A stretch of DNA of 64,000 nt from JACVRW01 sp963728155. Its GTDB lineage: Bacteria; Actinomycetota; Thermoleophilia; Solirubrobacterales; Thermoleophilaceae. This document shows, piece after piece, positions 37,978 to 46,054 of this stretch. Location of the stretch: NCBI GenBank assembly GCA_963728155.1, contig CAVSJF010000009.1:248001-312000 (forward strand), read 5' to 3'. Positions within the stretch are counted from its first letter, which is position 1. Every line of letters starts with the position of its first letter. The notes beneath the pieces were generated by a model. The model did not search any database. It saw only the letters and a list, made by a program, of their open reading frames with translations, and was not told the DNA's origin. A program made the position numbers and the translations under genes.

Positions 37978-38583
37978 TCAAGCGTGCAGTCCGCACTCGG
38001 TCTTCTCCTGCCCCGCCCAGCGGCCATCGCGGCCGTTTCCGGGAACGGTGCAGGGAGCGCATCCGATCGAGCTGTAGCCGACGTCGTGCAGGGGGTGGTA
38101 CGGGAGATCGTGTTCGCGCACATACGCCCAGACGTCGTCGTCGGTCCAGTCGACGAGCGGGTTGAACTTCCACACCGCTCGCGTTTCGTCCCATTCCACG
38201 TGCCGTGCGTGCGCCCTGGTCGGCGACTGCTCGCGGCGAATGCCGGTGATCCAGGCCGAGTGGCCACCGAGCGCCCGGCCGAGCGCCTCGACCTTGCGGT
38301 CGGCGCAGCAACCGGACGCGCTCCAGGGCGTGCCGTTCGGCGGCGTCGCGTCCATCACCTCGATGCTCAGTCCGTAGCGTTCCTCGATCTCGCGCCAGGT
38401 GGCGTAGGTCTCGGGGAACAGCACGCCGGTGTCGATGGTGAAGACCCGCGCGGCGGGTTCGATCGCCATCAGCAGGTCGATCAGCACCGACTCCTCCTTC
38501 TGAAAGGAGCAGGCCATGACCAGGCTGGGGTGGTGCTGCTCGACCGCCAGCTCGAGGGTCTCCCTCGCGTCTAGATTGCGCAT
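37978..38583 (-). CDS. cysH: Adenylylsulfate (APS) reductase
   Basis: 201-residue thioredoxin-dependent reductase producing sulfite from APS. The PP-loop-like region is ACSFQKEESVLIDLL. The [4Fe-4S] cysteines are present as a CC pair (SGCCADRKVEAL) and a CxxC pair (IGCAPCT), which marks the APS-reducing type and not the PAPS type. The catalytic tail ends ECGLHA. It is a little shorter than usual (about 230). Its start lies 13 bases inside the end of the sulfite reductase gene. Confidence 0.94.
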   Translation of the reverse strand: MRNLDARETLELAVEQHHPSLVMACSFQKEESVLIDLLMAIEPAARVFTIDTGVLFPETYATWREIEERYGLSIEVMDATPPNGTPWSASGCCADRKVEALGRALGGHSAWITGIRREQSPTRAHARHVEWDETRAVWKFNPLVDWTDDDVWAYVREHDLPYHPLHDVGYSSIGCAPCTVPGNGRDGRWAGQEKTECGLHA

Positions 38584-40397
38584 TCGCCCTCACCCCGGAC
38601 CACCTGGAAGGGCTCCTTGCGCTGCCAGTCGATGAAGTGGCTCATGTTCTCGAGCGAGAACTCGATGGCCATGCCGAGGTCGCGCACCTCGTCCTCGAAG
38701 CGCTTGCCCTCGACGCGCTCCGCGTAGGCGTTGAACTCCTCGCCCTCGTCGCGTTCGGCCTCGTACATCCGCAGCCAGCGCTCGACCGCCTCGGGCACGC
38801 GCTTGGCGGCCAGGCGGACCTTGAGCCGCGTGCCGTAGACCACCTCGCCGCCCTCGTAGCGGCCGCCGATGTGGGCCACGTAGGCGGGCACGGTGTGGCC
38901 GCCCACCTTGATCGACGCCCCGTAGAAGCCGATGTTGGCGATGTGGTGCTGGCTGCAGCCGTTGGGGCAGCCGGACATCTTGATGTGGATCCGCTTGGTC
39001 AGCGGGTCCTCGATCTCCATCGCCTCCACGCGGTCCATCACGGCGCGGTTGAGGCCCATCGAGCTCGTTATGCCGAGCTTGCAGGAGTCGGTGCCCGGGC
39101 AGGAGACGGTGTCCACGATCTGGCCCGCGCCGGAGCCGCCCAGGCCGAGCTCACCGAGCGCCCGCCACACCTCGTAGACCGACTCGTCGCGCACCCAGCG
39201 CAGCAGCAGGTTCTGCTCGACGGTGGTACGGGCGTAGCCGCCTGAGTAGTCGCGCATGATCCGGGCCAGGCCACGGAACTGCTCGGGCGTGAGGTCGCCG
39301 CGGATCACGCGCACCTGCACGGTGGAGAAGCCGGCCTGGCGCTGGGCCTCGACGTTGGAGGAACGGAAGCGCTCGAAGGCCGAGCCGTCGCCGTTGGGCT
39401 GGGCGTAGGTGGTGGCGCCCGCCGGGGCATTCGCCTCCTCGTCGTGCTCGAACAGGAGATCGGTCGGATCGAAGTCGCGCTCGGCCACCCAGTCGCCCGC
39501 GAGCTCCTCCTCGACCTGCTCGCGGAACGCGTCGATGCCGATCTTGTCGATCAGCACCTTGATGCGCGCCCGAGCGCGATTGACCCGCAGCCAGTCCTGG
39601 CGGTCGAAGATGCGGAACACGGCCTCGGAGACCTTCAGGTAGTCGCCGTTGTCGAGCTCGACGAACTCGTACAGCGTGGGCGCGACCCGGGGCATGATCG
39701 AGGTGCCGCCGCCCACCCGGATCTCCACGCCGCGGACGCCGTCGCGCTCGCGAGGGATGAAGGCGATGTCGTGGATGCCGGTGATCGCGCGGTCCTCGTC
39801 GGTGGCGGTGAAGGCCGTCTTGACCTTGCGCGGCATCAGCTGCGTGGTGGGGTGGCGCACGAAGTAGCGCACGTAGGCCCCGGCGTAGGGAGTGATGTCG
39901 AAGAGCTCGCCGTCGGTGACGCCGGCCCACGGGTCGCCGGTGACGTTGCGGACGGTGTTGCCGCAGCCCTCGCGGGAAGAGAGGCCCGAGTCGGACACCT
40001 TGCGGATCAGCTCCGCCATCTCGCGCAGCGGGATGTGGTGGATCTGGATGTTCTGGCGCGTGGTGATGTGGCCCTTGTTGAGCGGCGCGTACTCCTCCAC
40101 CACGTCGGCGAAGGTCTCCATCTGCTCGGGCGTGACGCCGCCCATGGGGAGCTTGATGCGGCACATCTGAACGTCGGCCTGGCGCTGGCCGTAGACGCCC
40201 TGCTTGAGGCGGAAGCCGATGAACTCGGTCTCGGGCGTATCGCCGGCGAGGAACTTCTCGGCCTCGTTGTCGAAGTCGTCGAACTCGCGCTGGATGATGG
40301 GGATCACGTGGCCGGGAACGTTCTCGACCACCTCCGGATTCGTGAGCGACCCCTTCCGGCCCTTGGGCTTGTCGGGCGGGGCAGAAACGGGTTCCAT
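38571..40397 (-). CDS. Ferredoxin-type sulfite (or nitrite) reductase
   Basis: 608-residue sirohaem/[4Fe-4S] enzyme. The two ferredoxin-like halves are seen (FRLKQGVYGQRQADVQMCRI and GDLTPEQFRGLARIMRDYSG), with substrate-binding HITTRQNIQIHHIPL and a cluster set of four cysteines in SCPGTDSCKLG and MSGCPNGCSQHH. Nitrite and sulfite reductases share this layout; position as first gene of a cysH-cysD-cysN operon makes sulfite the probable substrate. Expression probably depends on the palindromes at 40413 and 40493 upstream. Confidence 0.9.
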   Translation of the reverse strand: MEPVSAPPDKPKGRKGSLTNPEVVENVPGHVIPIIQREFDDFDNEAEKFLAGDTPETEFIGFRLKQGVYGQRQADVQMCRIKLPMGGVTPEQMETFADVVEEYAPLNKGHITTRQNIQIHHIPLREMAELIRKVSDSGLSSREGCGNTVRNVTGDPWAGVTDGELFDITPYAGAYVRYFVRHPTTQLMPRKVKTAFTATDEDRAITGIHDIAFIPRERDGVRGVEIRVGGGTSIMPRVAPTLYEFVELDNGDYLKVSEAVFRIFDRQDWLRVNRARARIKVLIDKIGIDAFREQVEEELAGDWVAERDFDPTDLLFEHDEEANAPAGATTYAQPNGDGSAFERFRSSNVEAQRQAGFSTVQVRVIRGDLTPEQFRGLARIMRDYSGGYARTTVEQNLLLRWVRDESVYEVWRALGELGLGGSGAGQIVDTVSCPGTDSCKLGITSSMGLNRAVMDRVEAMEIEDPLTKRIHIKMSGCPNGCSQHHIANIGFYGASIKVGGHTVPAYVAHIGGRYEGGEVVYGTRLKVRLAAKRVPEAVERWLRMYEAERDEGEEFNAYAERVEGKRFEDEVRDLGMAIEFSLENMSHFIDWQRKEPFQVVRGEGECAI

Positions 40398-40412
40398 CCA
40401 GTCAAAGTACCA

Positions 40413-40428
40413 AAACCCGATCGGGTTT
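40413..40428. promoter_or_regulatory. Perfect 16-bp palindrome upstream of the sulfur operon
   Basis: AAACCCGATCGGGTTT is identical on both strands and lies 16 bases before the ATG of the sulfite reductase gene. A dimeric repressor bound here would block initiation. A TATTAG box lies a few bases further upstream in the transcription direction. The regulator is unknown; an Rrf2- or TetR-type sulfur regulator is one possibility. Confidence 0.6.
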
Positions 40429-40492
40429 CAGCTAATAAGCGAGCAGGTGGTGCCGCCACCGTGCGCCAGGCGTCGCCGGAGTGGTCGCTTTT

Positions 40493-40508
40493 ACCCCGTA
40501 TCGGGGGT
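40493..40508. promoter_or_regulatory. Second CCCG...CGGG palindrome upstream of the sulfur operon
   Basis: ACCCCGTATCGGGGGT contains arms CCCCG and CGGGG around TAT. It resembles the palindrome at 40413-40428 (CCCGATCGGG core) and stands 65 bases further upstream, about six helical turns away. Two related sites with this spacing suit cooperative binding. Assignment is by sequence symmetry only. Confidence 0.45.
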
Positions 40509-40543
40509 GAAATAGACCCTTCTGGAGTGTGCCTGCGGTCGGT

Positions 40544-40580
40544 TGGTAGCTCGTGCATCCATTGGATGCAAAATCGGCCA
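40544..40580 (-). repeat. Nested palindromic repeat, copy 3
   Basis: The core GCATCCATTGGATGC (40555-40569) is identical to copy 1 and extended by T and A to 8-1-8. Outer TGG (40544-40546) and CCA (40578-40580) keep the same spacing as in copy 2. The polar flank GAGCTACCAA reads on the minus strand. It lies about 150 bases before the sulfite reductase start, between that gene and the degraded reading frames at 40670-40985. Confidence 0.75.
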
Positions 40581-40669
40581 CGCTCCGCCCACCTGACCTG
40601 GCTGCTGCCGTTAGAGCGGGCAGTTCCCCGGCAGGCGGCTCCTCGCCCCGCGCTGACCCGAACGGAGCT

Positions 40670-40985
40670 CTAGTCGATCGTCAGCACGGCCCTGCCGCGC
40701 ACACGGCGCTCGACCAGATCCTGCAGCTCGCGCATCAGGGCCCCCAGGGCATCCGCCCGCCGGGCCTGTGGCCCGTGCCCTCGAGCAGGCCCGCGCGCAG
40801 CCACGGGCTCTGGGTGCGCTCCGCGGTCGCCGGCGCGGGGGCGGTGTCGCGCATGAACTGCTCGATCGCCGCAGCGATGGCCGCGGCCTCCTCCTCGGAT
40901 ACATCCGGCGCAGGCCGGCCCTCGCGCCAAGCGACGGCACCGCGACAGCTCGATGCGAGGCCGAGACGAACGGCGTTGTCCGTTG
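40670..40985 (-). pseudogene. Short coding-like remnants, identity uncertain
   Basis: The 600-base gap between the sulfite reductase and the cyclodeaminase contains two minus-strand stretches with coding character in different frames. One reads VSEEEAAAIAAAIEQFMRD and then SPWLRAGLLEG, like the small epsilon-type proteins of acyl-CoA carboxylases. The other, ending at the TAG of 40670, reads LGALMRELQDLVERRVRGRAV, like the end of a zinc-type quinone reductase. Neither has a clear start. They may be one frameshifted small gene or leftovers of two genes. Confidence 0.3.
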
Positions 40986-41014
40986 CGGCTCATCGCGGCG
41001 GTAGCGTACTCGCG

Positions 41015-41962
41015 GTGCCCGAGCTGCCCGTCTTCGATGCGGACACCGTCCTGAACACCATTTCCCCGCGAGAGGCCATCGAGCGTGTGCGCGAGGGCTT
41101 CGTGGAGTACGCGGGCGGCGAGTGGCAGATGCCGCCCAAGACCTACCTCGAGTCCTATCCGCACGGAGATTTCCGGGCGATGCCGGCCAAGGGCGCGGGG
41201 ATCGCCATCCTCAAGTGGGTCACTTCCTTCCCGCGCAATCCGGACGCGGGCCTGCCGGTGGTGATGGGGTTGATCTGCGTGTCGTCGGCGGTCGACGGAG
41301 AGCCGATCGCGCTCGTCGACGTGCCCTCGGTCACCGCCCTGCGCACGGGCGCCGTGGCGGCGGTCGCGGCGCAGGAGCTGGCGCGCGAGGACGCCGAGAC
41401 GGTGGGCATCATCGGCTGCGGGCTTCACGGCGCGTGGGCCGCCCGCTGCCTCGCGGCCTCCGAATACGGGCCCGGGGTGTGTTACGACCCCGACCCCGAG
41501 CGAGCCGGCCGCCTGGCGGGCGAGCTGGGCTGGGAAGTGGGCAGCCGTGACGAAGCGGTGGCCTGCGACGTAGTCACCTGCGTGACCCCTGGATACGAGC
41601 CCGTGGTGTTCGAGGACGACCTGCAGCCCGGCCTGCACCTGAGCATGCTGGGCGCGGACGGGCCGGGCAAGGCGGAGGCCACCCACGAAGCGGTCGCCCG
41701 GTGCGAGCTGTTCTGTGACGAGTGGGCTCAGGCCAGCCACGGCGGCGAGCTGACCGGCGCGGTCGAGGCCGGCCTCGTCTCGCGCGGTCGTGTGGCCGAG
41801 CTGGGCGACGTGCTCACCGGCAGCGCCCCGGGCCGCCCGAACCGGGAGGCCGTGACGATGTTCGACTCCACCGGGCTGGCGATCCAGGACCTGGCGATCT
41901 GCCTGGCCCTCCTGAGCGCCCACCGCGCGGGCGGTTTCAGCGTCGCCACGGTGAAGCTCTAA
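41015..41962 (+). CDS. Ornithine cyclodeaminase / mu-crystallin family protein
   Basis: 315-residue NAD-dependent protein: FDADTVLNTISPREAIERVREGF, MPPKTYLESYPHGDFRAMPA, ILKWVTSFPRN, VPSVTALRTGAVAAVAAQEL, the Rossmann loop VGIIGCGLHGAWAARCL and FDSTGLAIQDLAICLAL. The family contains ornithine cyclodeaminase, alanine dehydrogenase of the archaeal type and ketimine reductases, and sequence alone does not separate them. The GTG at 41015 puts the N-terminus at PELPVFDADTV; the same frame is open upstream but without similarity. Confidence 0.88.
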   Translation: MPELPVFDADTVLNTISPREAIERVREGFVEYAGGEWQMPPKTYLESYPHGDFRAMPAKGAGIAILKWVTSFPRNPDAGLPVVMGLICVSSAVDGEPIALVDVPSVTALRTGAVAAVAAQELAREDAETVGIIGCGLHGAWAARCLAASEYGPGVCYDPDPERAGRLAGELGWEVGSRDEAVACDVVTCVTPGYEPVVFEDDLQPGLHLSMLGADGPGKAEATHEAVARCELFCDEWAQASHGGELTGAVEAGLVSRGRVAELGDVLTGSAPGRPNREAVTMFDSTGLAIQDLAICLALLSAHRAGGFSVATVKL

Positions 41963-41997
41963 AACCTCTGAAGATTCCCGCGCCGCCGCCGATAGGA

Positions 41998-43533
41998 ATG
42001 ATGATGACTCGAATCCTTCTCACCCTCGCCGCCCTGCTCACCGTCGCCGCCGTAGCCGTGGGATGCGGCAACGAAGGTGCCTCCTCCTCCCCCGCGTCGG
42101 CCCTGGCGCCGGCCGGATCGGTGATGTACGGCGAGGCGACCCTCGAGCCCGAGGGCGACCAGAAGGCGGCGATCGACTCGCTGGTGGAGAAGTTTCCCGG
42201 TGAAGGCGGCGCGGGCGATCGCGTCCGCAAGCTCATGGAGAAGGCGTTCGCCGGCTCTGACTCCGGTCTCTCCTACAAGAAGGACGTAGAGCCCTGGCTG
42301 GGCAGCGAGGCCGCCTTCTTCGTGTCGCGGCTCAACGCTACGGGCGACGACGGCGACGGTGCCTTCCTCGTGGCCACCGACGACGAGGAGCAGGCCATGG
42401 CCGCCCTCGACAAGGCCGCCGACGGCAAGAAGCGCAGCTACAAGGACACCGACTACTTCGTGGACGACGACGGCGCCGCGGGCGTGGTCGAGGGCATGGT
42501 CGTCGTGGGCACCGTGCCCGCCTTCAAGTCCGCCGTCGACGTGGCCGCCGATGGGCCCGCGTTGGAGGACGACGAGAAATTCAAGAAGACGCTCGAGGAC
42601 GCTCCCGAGGAGCGGCTCGGCTATCTCTACGTCAACACACCGGCCTTCATCAAGACGCTCGAGCAGTCCCCTGCGGCCGGCATGCAGCTCGGATCGCTCA
42701 AGCAGTTCTTCAAGGAGCCGTTCCTGGCCACGATGGATGCCGACGAGGCGGGACTGCGCTTTGAGGCCACCGTGTCCAAGTCGCTCGCCACGGGCTTCCC
42801 GATCGTCGCCGAGGGCGCGGACCTGGCCGGCGGGCTACCGGGCGACTCCTGGCTGGCCATGGCGCAGCCTGACCTCGGCAAGACCCTCGACTACTACGTG
42901 AAGATCTTCGGCGCGCAGCTGGGTGGGCGCGACAACGTCGAGCAGCAGTTCCAGGCCACCACCGGACTCGACCTGCAGGACGACGTTCTGTCCTGGATGG
43001 GCGACTGGGGGGTGTTCGTTCGCGGCACCAGCGTCTCCGAGCTGGGCGGGGCGGTGATCGTCGAAACGAGCGACGAGGCGAAGTCCGGTCGCGTGATCGA
43101 CACGATCGCCCGCTTCGCCCGCCAGAGCGCCGACGCGGGCGAGCAGATCGGCCCGCTGGAGCTTCCGGGCGGGGGCGAGGGCGTCACCCTGCGGACTCCC
43201 GACGTGCCGCAGCCGATCCATCTGTTCCAGCAGGACGGCAAGGTCGTCCTGGCCTACGGGGACGCGGCGGCGGCGGACGCGATCTCGCCGGGTCAGTCCC
43301 TGGCCGACACGGCCGAGTTCGCCCAGGCCGAGGACGCCCTCGGCGGCGACTACAACGTCTCGTTCTACCTCGCGGTGGAGCCGATCCTGGCTCTGGTCGA
43401 CTCGACCGGCGCGGGATCCAACGCCGACTGGGCGAAGGCAAAGGCCTACCTCGAGCCGCTGGGTGCGCTGGTGGGCGGAGCCCAGGAGGACGGCGACAAG
43501 CTGCGCTCAGCGTTCGGAGTGACGGTCAAGTAG
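41998..43533 (+). CDS. Lipoprotein of the DUF3352 type
   Basis: 511-residue predicted lipoprotein: signal sequence (ILLTLAALLTVAAVAVGC) with the lipobox ending VGC, a Ser-rich linker and a soluble domain (APAGSVMYGEATLEPEGDQ, VEPWLGSEAAFFVSRL, DDVLSWMGDWGVFVRG, YNVSFYLAVEPILALVD) resembling DUF3352 proteins. Three ATGs stand in a row at the start with GGA before them; the first is used. The function of the family is unknown. It is well conserved in gene-rich regions of related genomes by my recollection, which is weak evidence. Confidence 0.78.
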   Translation: MMMTRILLTLAALLTVAAVAVGCGNEGASSSPASALAPAGSVMYGEATLEPEGDQKAAIDSLVEKFPGEGGAGDRVRKLMEKAFAGSDSGLSYKKDVEPWLGSEAAFFVSRLNATGDDGDGAFLVATDDEEQAMAALDKAADGKKRSYKDTDYFVDDDGAAGVVEGMVVVGTVPAFKSAVDVAADGPALEDDEKFKKTLEDAPEERLGYLYVNTPAFIKTLEQSPAAGMQLGSLKQFFKEPFLATMDADEAGLRFEATVSKSLATGFPIVAEGADLAGGLPGDSWLAMAQPDLGKTLDYYVKIFGAQLGGRDNVEQQFQATTGLDLQDDVLSWMGDWGVFVRGTSVSELGGAVIVETSDEAKSGRVIDTIARFARQSADAGEQIGPLELPGGGEGVTLRTPDVPQPIHLFQQDGKVVLAYGDAAAADAISPGQSLADTAEFAQAEDALGGDYNVSFYLAVEPILALVDSTGAGSNADWAKAKAYLEPLGALVGGAQEDGDKLRSAFGVTVK

Positions 43534-43547
43534 CGCTCGTCGCAAGG

Positions 43548-43565
43548 TGTGAGTGATCGCTCACA
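43548..43565. promoter_or_regulatory. Inverted repeat before the SRPBCC gene
   Basis: TGTGAGTGATCGCTCACA has arms TGTGAG and CTCACA around six bases that are themselves nearly palindromic. It lies 31 bases before the SRPBCC start and 15 after the lipoprotein stop. It could be an operator for the downstream gene or a weak terminator. It looks like a CRP site but is two bases too wide. Confidence 0.4.
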
Positions 43566-43596
43566 ACGCGCACGGCGCGGATGGGACCGTTGCGCC

Positions 43597-44049
43597 ATGT
43601 GCGAATGGACGGCGACAGCGAAGGCGAGGGCAACGCCCGAGCAGCTGCTCGAGGTGCTGACCCATCCCGAGGAGATCCGCCGCTGGTCGCCGGTCGACTT
43701 CGAGACCGGTGAGCTCGCGGAGCGCCGGCTCGCCGTCGGCACCCGCACCAAGGTCGCGGGCCGTCTGGCCGGCGTCTCGGTCAGCTTCGACGTAGAGGTT
43801 CACGCGGCCGATGCGGCCCGGCTCGAGCTCTCGGCCGACGGCCCGATCGCCCTCGACGTGCGCTACGACCTGACCGCCGACCCCGGAGGCGCGCAGCTCA
43901 CCGCCTGCGTGAACGTCCGCCGGGGCCGCGGATTCACCGGGCGCCTGGTGGCGAGCGCGGCCGAGACGCTCCTCGCGGCCGGGGCGCTCGATGGGGCCAC
44001 CGGCCGGATCGTCCGAGCCGCCGAGTCTCAGCTCTGCGCAGCGGCCTGA
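43597..44049 (+). CDS. SRPBCC (START-like) ligand-binding protein
   Basis: 150-residue helix-grip protein: CEWTATAKARATPEQLLEVL, HPEEIRRWSPVDFE, GTRTKVAGRLAGVSVSFDVE and the C-terminal helix FTGRLVASAAETLLAAGAL. This is the hydrophobic-cavity fold of polyketide cyclase/dehydrase-like proteins. Ligand unknown. ATG at 43597; a possible operator lies directly upstream. Confidence 0.8.
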   Translation: MCEWTATAKARATPEQLLEVLTHPEEIRRWSPVDFETGELAERRLAVGTRTKVAGRLAGVSVSFDVEVHAADAARLELSADGPIALDVRYDLTADPGGAQLTACVNVRRGRGFTGRLVASAAETLLAAGALDGATGRIVRAAESQLCAAA

Positions 44050-44102
44050 CGACGCGGCCGGCCCGCCCGTTACGAGTTCGCTCGACGGGGTAGGACCGAT
44101 GC

Positions 44103-44489
44103 GTGGCCGACAGCGAGGAAGCCGCCGCGCAGAACGTCGACTGGGAGGCGATCGAGCGCACAGCGGATTTCCAGGAGCTCGTAAACGGCCGGCGGCGCTT
44201 CGCCTGGACCTACGGGACCATCGGCATAGGCCTGGGCGCGCTCTACGTGGTGCTGGCGGGGGTGGCCCCCGACCTGATGGGCACGCAGCTGTTCGGCTCG
44301 ATGTCGCTCGGGTTCGCGGGCGGGGTCGGCCTCATCCTCGTGACGTGGGTAATCACGTTCGCCTACATGCGCCGCTCCGACCGCGTCTGGGGCCCGCTCG
44401 AGGAGCGCATCCGCGAGCAGGCGCGTGAGGACGCCCCGGGCGGTGGTCGCTTCCAGCACTCGGAGGAGCCCGCCGAGGTCTCGCCGTGA
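44103..44489 (+). CDS. DUF485 membrane protein (acetate-permease partner)
   Basis: 128-residue small membrane protein with two helices (WTYGTIGIGLGALYVVLAGV and GFAGGVGLILVTWVITFAYMR) preceded by DWEAIERTADFQELVNGRRRFA, the DUF485 signature. Such proteins are nearly always encoded immediately before actP-type acetate symporters, as here, where the two genes overlap by four bases. Starts with GTG. Confidence 0.9.
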   Translation: MADSEEAAAQNVDWEAIERTADFQELVNGRRRFAWTYGTIGIGLGALYVVLAGVAPDLMGTQLFGSMSLGFAGGVGLILVTWVITFAYMRRSDRVWGPLEERIREQAREDAPGGGRFQHSEEPAEVSP

Positions 44490-46054
44490 GCGTCCTCGCC
44501 ATCGCGCCGGGCGTGAACGAGCTCGCTCTGGCCGTGTTCGCGGTCGTTCTCTCGAGCACCCTGCTGATCACCTACTGGGCCTCCAAGCGGACAAGCACCA
44601 CGACCGAGTTCTGGGCCGCGAGCCGCGGCATCACCGGCCTGCAGAACGGATTCGCGATCGCCGGCGACTACCTGTCGGCGTCGACCTTCCTCGGCTTCGC
44701 CGGGCTGATCTTCCTGTTCGGCGTCGACGGCTGGGTCGGGCTCGCCGCCGCGGGCGCCTCGTTCCTCCCGGTGATCCTGCTGTTGGCCGAGCGCATGCGC
44801 AACTCGGGCAAGTTCACCATGGCCGACGTCCTGTCGTTTCGCCTGCGCGAGCGCCCGGCGCGGATCGTCGCGGCGCTGGGCACGCTGGTGGTCTCCTTCG
44901 TCTACCTGATCGCCCAGATGGTCGGCGCGGGGGTGCTGCTGCAGGCTCTCGCGGGCATCGACTTCACGGTTTCGGTGGCGATCACCGGCACGTTCATGCT
45001 CATCTACGTGATCTTCGGCGGCATGCTCGCCACCACGTGGGTGCAGATCATCAAGGCCGGCCTGCTGATGGCCGCGGGCATCGTGCTGACCGTGCTGGTG
45101 CTGTCGAAGACCGGCTTCAACCCCTTCGAGCTGTTCGAGCGCGCCGCGGCCACGCACCCCGAGAAGGATGGCTATCTGGCCTCCGGGCTTCAGCACCCGA
45201 ACGCGATCAACTCGATCTCCTTCGGGCTCGCGTTGCTGCTCGGCACCGCTGGCCTGCCGCACCTGCTGATCCGCTTCTTCACCGTGCCCGACGCCAAGGC
45301 GGCGCGCGGGTCGGTGGCCTGGGGCGTGCTGCTGATCGGCGCCTTCTTCATCATGACCATGCTCGTCGGGGTGGGTGCTCGCGCGGTCCTCGGCGACCTC
45401 TCCGCCGACGACACGGCCGGCGGCAACCTGATCACTCCACTGCTGGCCGAGGAGCTCGGGGGCGGAGAGGGCTCGCTGGGTGGCGACCTGTTCCTGGCCA
45501 TCATCAGCGCGGTCGCCTTCGCCACGATCCTCGCGGTGGTGGCCGGCCTGGTGATCGCGGCCTCCGGCGCGGTGGCGCACGACGTCTGGACCGGCGTGGT
45601 TCGGCGCGGGCGCGCCGATGAGCGCGACGAGGTCCGGGTGGCGCGGGTGGCGGCGATCGGCCTGGGCGTGACCGCGATCATCGCCTCGATCCTCGCGGGA
45701 GAGACCTTCAACGTGTCGATCCTCGTCGGCCTAGCCTTCGCCGTCGCTGCCAGCGCCAACCTGCCCGCGTTGCTCATGGCCCTGTTCTGGCCGCGCTTCA
45801 ACACCACCGGAGCGATCGTCGGAGTGCTGGGCGGCCTCTTGGTCTCGCTGGTCGTGATCCTGCTGAGCCCCCCGGTATGGCCCGGCCCGGACGGCGAGGG
45901 CTCGCCGATCCCGCTCGCCAACCCGGCCATCATCTCGATACCTGCCGGCTTCCTGGCCTGCTGGCTCGGCACCGTGCTCAGCCACGAGCACGGCGCCGAA
46001 CGCAGCTACGACGAGCTGCGAGTGCGCGCGGAGACGGGGATCGGGGCTGCCTGA
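44486..46054 (+). CDS. actP: Cation/acetate symporter
   Basis: 522-residue member of the sodium:solute symporter family with about 13 membrane helices. ASRGITGLQNGFAIAGDYLSASTFLGFAGLI is the sodium-site helix of the acetate permease group; further blocks are LVVSFVYLIAQMVGAG, GLPHLLIRFFTVPDAKAAR and LVIAASGAVAHDVW. Takes up acetate or other short monocarboxylates. The stop lies inside the 3' end of the convergent monooxygenase gene, overlapping by about 49 bases. Confidence 0.9.
   Translation: MSVLAIAPGVNELALAVFAVVLSSTLLITYWASKRTSTTTEFWAASRGITGLQNGFAIAGDYLSASTFLGFAGLIFLFGVDGWVGLAAAGASFLPVILLLAERMRNSGKFTMADVLSFRLRERPARIVAALGTLVVSFVYLIAQMVGAGVLLQALAGIDFTVSVAITGTFMLIYVIFGGMLATTWVQIIKAGLLMAAGIVLTVLVLSKTGFNPFELFERAAATHPEKDGYLASGLQHPNAINSISFGLALLLGTAGLPHLLIRFFTVPDAKAARGSVAWGVLLIGAFFIMTMLVGVGARAVLGDLSADDTAGGNLITPLLAEELGGGEGSLGGDLFLAIISAVAFATILAVVAGLVIAASGAVAHDVWTGVVRRGRADERDEVRVARVAAIGLGVTAIIASILAGETFNVSILVGLAFAVAASANLPALLMALFWPRFNTTGAIVGVLGGLLVSLVVILLSPPVWPGPDGEGSPIPLANPAIISIPAGFLACWLGTVLSHEHGAERSYDELRVRAETGIGAA

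Noticed and set aside
35891..38077. A 728-codon plus-strand open frame
   Set aside because: Antisense shadow of cysN and cysD; long because stop codons are rare in very GC-rich DNA.
43548..43565. Standard CRP site
   Set aside because: The half-sites are eight bases apart; CRP requires six.
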